Origin: Candidatus Gastranaerophilales bacterium
GTDB taxonomy: Bacteria; Cyanobacteriota; Vampirovibrionia; Gastranaerophilales; Gastranaerophilaceae
Direction of reading: 5' to 3'
DNA length: 7,678 nucleotides
Assembly: GCA_905235825.1 (NCBI GenBank)
Contig: CAJONH010000027.1
Coordinates: forward strand, 1 to 7,678
Made by a program: the position numbers and the translations under genes. Every line of letters starts with the position of its first letter. Position 1 is the stretch's first letter. Under the pieces are notes generated by a model. It searched no databases and was not told the origin of the DNA. It saw nothing but the letters and a program-made list of their open reading frames with translations. Shown here piece by piece: positions 5,536 through 7,678 of this stretch.

Positions 5536-6651
5536 TTATTCGGTTACTGTTGTCGGATTTATTGTGGTATCTAAGGTGGTTGCTGTTGCCGTCGGATTTA
5601 AAGTCGGACTTTGCGAGCTGCCGGAGGCTGCAGTACTTGAAGATATAGTTGTTGAACTTGTATCATTAGTTGCATATCCGTCGGGTTCTCCGATATTAAG
5701 ACCATGCTCTCTTGCAAATGCATTAATTTCACCATGATAATGATTCTTCAGCGATGCAACTTGACTTTGATCCAGTCCCAGATTGTTAATAGCATTATCC
5801 ACTTCAGTTCTAATATTCAATACTAATTGATTACAATCACTCTTGTCAAGATTTCTTAATGCTTTTTGCATATATCCATTAAAATTGACTTCCAGATCAT
5901 GTTCACTAAAAGTATCCCAATTACTTACATAAGGTCTCCATGTCGGATCTGCAGCAGCAACCATTGCTGTGTCTATGCTGTCAATTGTACTTGTAGCACT
6001 TGCAGATGTCTGTGAACCTTCATTCAATGTATTTGTTGCAGTATCAATGCTTCCTTCAATTGCAGTCTTTTGTGTTGTATAGTCTTGTAAGTCTTGATAA
6101 AATGCTTGTAAAGCTTCTGAAAAATCGTAGTCTAAGCCGTTTAATTGACCGTCGCCGTTTGCATCGGAGAATGTAACCTGACCACTTGCCGTCGTGACAG
6201 AAAGACTTACCTGTTCATCATCACCCTCAGCCGTATAACCCATTTCTTTTAATTTTTCAGCTTTTTGCGAAGCAGTCATTGCTGAACCGTCTTCATTTGT
6301 TTCTTGAAGCAGTACGGAAGAAATGTCCAGTAATTCTTTACCTGTAAGTGTCATAACGCTTGTATGACCCATTTCGCCCATACCCATACCCATGCCGCAC
6401 ATGCTCTGGGTATTTTCAAACATATATATTTGGTTATAACTTTTGTTATATGGATTACTTGAATTTTCTAAATCTGCTAATGCTTCTACATTGGCACTAA
6501 TTATTGCCTGTGCATCTGAAATAAGCTGTTTAGATGTATTTAATAAAGATTCCGCACTTGCTCTTTGTGTGACAAGAGTTCCTGTTGTCGAATCCGTTGA
6601 ATTAACTGAACTGCCGCCGCCTGCTCCGGCTGCTCCAACTGCACTGACCAT
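5536..6651 (-). CDS. Ser/Thr/Ala-rich protein with an EF-hand-like loop and a Met/Gly patch; function unknown
   Basis: 371 residues, not assigned to a family. ATG 6651-6649 follows AGGAAAGG (6666-6659) at a 7-base distance. The N-terminus is Gly/Ala/Ser-rich (AVGAAGAGGGSS) with no Sec signal peptide or membrane helix. Residues 28-62 look like an amphipathic, possibly coiled-coil helix. Residues 83-96 are SMCGMGMGMGEMGH, a Met/Gly/Cys/His patch able to bind a soft metal. DANGDGQLNGLD (163-174) has D, N, D, Q, N and D at the six calcium-ligand positions of an EF-hand or dockerin loop. Residues 180-310 are mostly helical, and 326-371 form a Ser/Thr/Pro low-complexity tail. The coding region is visibly less AT-rich than its neighbours. 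It is probably co-transcribed with the 53-residue gene 25 bases upstream. Export by a signal-less route such as a flagellar or type III system is possible but only inferred. Confidence 0.8.
   Translation of the reverse strand: MVSAVGAAGAGGGSSVNSTDSTTGTLVTQRASAESLLNTSKQLISDAQAIISANVEALADLENSSNPYNKSYNQIYMFENTQSMCGMGMGMGEMGHTSVMTLTGKELLDISSVLLQETNEDGSAMTASQKAEKLKEMGYTAEGDDEQVSLSVTTASGQVTFSDANGDGQLNGLDYDFSEALQAFYQDLQDYTTQKTAIEGSIDTATNTLNEGSQTSASATSTIDSIDTAMVAAADPTWRPYVSNWDTFSEHDLEVNFNGYMQKALRNLDKSDCNQLVLNIRTEVDNAINNLGLDQSQVASLKNHYHGEINAFAREHGLNIGEPDGYATNDTSSTTISSSTAASGSSQSPTLNPTATATTLDTTINPTTVTE
6377..6394 (-). repeat. Short hexamer repeat encoding Met-Gly units
   Basis: CCCATA, CCCATA, CCCATG stand in tandem on the plus strand and encode part of the MGMGMGEMG patch of the 371-residue protein. 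The unit is a multiple of three, so slippage would change patch length without breaking the frame. Confidence 0.5.
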
Positions 6652-6676
6652 ATCATTTCCTTTCCTTGTTCTTAAC

Positions 6677-6838
6677 CTAGTTTAAAGATTTATCAAATTC
6701 TTGCGTTAACTTTTCAAATTCAATGCTGCTTAATAAGAAATTGTTATCGCAAAATTCGGCTCCGTTTCCGCTCATTCCGTTGCCGAATAAACCATTACCG
6801 CCCATATCATAAGGTAATATAATTTTTTCGCTATCCAT
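6677..6838 (-). CDS. Small 53-residue Gly-rich acidic protein; function unknown
   Basis: ATG 6838-6836 is preceded by GAGGTG in a good Shine-Dalgarno position (about 5 bases upstream), and the frame ends at TAG 6679-6677. The protein starts MDSEKIILPYD and continues with GGNGLFGNGMSGNG (13-26), a single Cys at 30, and an amphipathic acidic C-terminal helix (SSIEFEKLTQEFDKSLN). There is no signal peptide or membrane segment. The 371-residue gene begins 25 bases after its stop, with its ribosome-binding site in the gap, so the two form an operon. The Met/Gly flavour of both proteins and the small size suggest a partner or chaperone for the larger protein. A modified-peptide precursor is a weaker alternative, given the radical SAM gene upstream. 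The strong ribosome-binding site and operon position support it being real. Confidence 0.7.
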   Translation of the reverse strand: MDSEKIILPYDMGGNGLFGNGMSGNGAEFCDNNFLLSSIEFEKLTQEFDKSLN

Positions 6839-6870
6839 AAGCACACCTCGCATTATATGTACTATATATA

Positions 6871-6890
6871 TCGACCTTAATACAGGTTGA
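6871..6890. promoter_or_regulatory. Imperfect dyad upstream of the small-peptide operon
   Basis: TCGACCTTAATACAGGTTGA has 7-base arms (TCGACCT and AGGTTGA) around 6 bases with one mismatch. It lies 33 bases before the peptide start codon, in the only gap (6839-6913) available for a promoter. AT-rich -10-like sequences follow it on the leftward strand (TATAGT, TATAAT), but no good -35 is seen, which would suit an activator site. It could instead be a weak hairpin after the upstream radical SAM gene. Confidence 0.35.
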
Positions 6891-6913
6891 CTTTAATTAT
6901 AAAATACCAAATG

Positions 6914-7678
6914 TTAAGAAACTTTAAGTTTATATTTTATATTTGCTACTTTATCTCTGCCATATTTTACTATGTAAAGGAACAATATTTCTCTGTAGCG
7001 TAGGAACATCCATGCAGGATTATTATTTTTTTCGAGTGATTTTTTTGTTAAACGCACATTAATTTTTTGAATTTCTTCATCAGAAAGTATACTTGAGGCT
7101 TGAAATTTAATATCAGATGTAAATTCTTCATCGTCAATTAATTTTGTTATTCCGAATTTTTCTGGATGATTACTTATGAAAGAATGCCGTCCGAGGGTGA
7201 AAACTCCTGTTCCCCAGGAATGGAATATTTCAGGATAATCACAAACCGTATTAACGGTTTCCATAGCTTCATCAAAAGTTTCCGTAGGAAATCCCGTAAA
7301 TATATATGCAAAATTATGAATACCTGCCTTTGCAGAGCGTTTTAAAATATCGAACCTTGCATCTATATCAATACCTTTGTTTATAAGCTCCATTACCCTT
7401 TTTGAGCCTGCTTCGTAGCCCCATAATACCATTTTTAAACCGGCTTTATATGCCAAATCCAAAATTTCTTGAGTAAAAGCATTTTCAAGCCTTAAATCAC
7501 AGTACCAATTAATTTCTAATCCGTCTTCTATTATTTTTTGAGAAAACTTTTTTAAAAATGAAGGAGATATACAATCATCTGTAAATTCGAAATTTCTTAT
7601 TCCGTATTTCAGTTTATAAGTTTTTAACTCCCAAATTAATGTATCAATGTCTTTTACGTTATAAGTCTGTCCGAAATA
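6914..7678 (-). CDS. Radical SAM protein, C-terminal part; start beyond the right edge
   Basis: The leftward frame is open from the right edge to TAA 6916-6914 (254 residues visible). The upstream half of the gene, which should hold the CxxxCxxC cluster motif and perhaps a cobalamin-binding domain, is outside the window. Numbering from the edge, EFTDDCISPSF (31-41), INWYCDLRLEN, LWGYEAGSKRVMELINKGI (85-103) and IFTGFPTET (126-134) are the core strands and loops of B12-type radical SAM enzymes. The Glu-x-Gly-Ser and GFPTET stretches correspond to SAM-contacting parts of the barrel. The last 90 or so residues are a basic, helical tail. The substrate is unknown. The gene reads toward the small-peptide operon with a 75-base gap and no strong terminator, so co-transcription is possible. 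A TTG at 7462 is internal and not the start. Confidence 0.85.
   Translation of the reverse strand, partial: YFGQTYNVKDIDTLIWELKTYKLKYGIRNFEFTDDCISPSFLKKFSQKIIEDGLEINWYCDLRLENAFTQEILDLAYKAGLKMVLWGYEAGSKRVMELINKGIDIDARFDILKRSAKAGIHNFAYIFTGFPTETFDEAMETVNTVCDYPEIFHSWGTGVFTLGRHSFISNHPEKFGITKLIDDEEFTSDIKFQASSILSDEEIQKINVRLTKKSLEKNNNPAWMFLRYREILFLYIVKYGRDKVANIKYKLKVS

Noticed and set aside
6443..6685. Rightward open frame antisense to the 371-residue gene and the end of the 53-residue gene
   Set aside because: Its apparent Leu/Pro/Ala-rich protein mirrors Ser/Thr/Gly codons of the real genes, and no leader signals are seen.
7460..7462. TTG as the start of the right-hand radical SAM gene
   Set aside because: The frame stays open to the window edge and encodes conserved family sequence upstream of this codon.

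Overview
The window is very AT-rich, with tightly packed genes, clear Shine-Dalgarno sites and ordinary bacterial gene families. It looks like chromosome from a low-GC bacterium. The mix of a GT39-like membrane glycosyltransferase, two radical SAM enzymes, small XRE regulators and a probable TupA-like ATP-grasp fragment would suit an uncultured gut lineage such as Gastranaerophilales (Melainabacteria). That assignment is a guess from style, not from a marker gene. I see no rRNA, tRNA, CRISPR array, transposase or phage gene.

Left part (1-3855). A leftward gene fragment (1-208) resembles the N-terminus of TupA-like ATP-grasp/polysaccharide enzymes, but its reading frame runs into a palindromic repeat exactly where the family's conserved segment should begin. 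A divergent intergenic region with three phased direct repeats separates it from a small XRE regulator (362-685). Then come queA (755-1792), with its own near-consensus promoter, and a large GT-C/GT39-like membrane protein (1798-3855) whose ribosome-binding site overlaps the queA stop. These last two form a tight operon.

Middle (3856-5535). A 248-base intergenic region holds a strong hairpin whose U-tract faces leftward, plus palindromes in front of a second XRE regulator (4104-4430). That regulator converges tail-to-tail, with only 4 bases between stops, on a leftward radical SAM gene (4435-5445) carrying an extra N-terminal cysteine set. The radical SAM promoter region is covered by a long inverted repeat. 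One 11-base arm of it recurs exactly in front of the second XRE gene, and a 10-base version lies in front of the first XRE gene, so these genes may share a regulator.

Right part (5495-7678). A leftward gene pair encodes a 53-residue Gly-rich peptide (6677-6838) and a 371-residue Ser/Thr/Ala-rich protein (5536-6651) with an EF-hand-like calcium loop, a Met/Gly/His patch and a low-complexity tail. The pair is closed by a perfect 12-bp-stem terminator. Upstream, and in the same direction, is the C-terminal part of another radical SAM enzyme (6914 to the right edge). The peptide plus acidic protein pair is the least explained part of the window.
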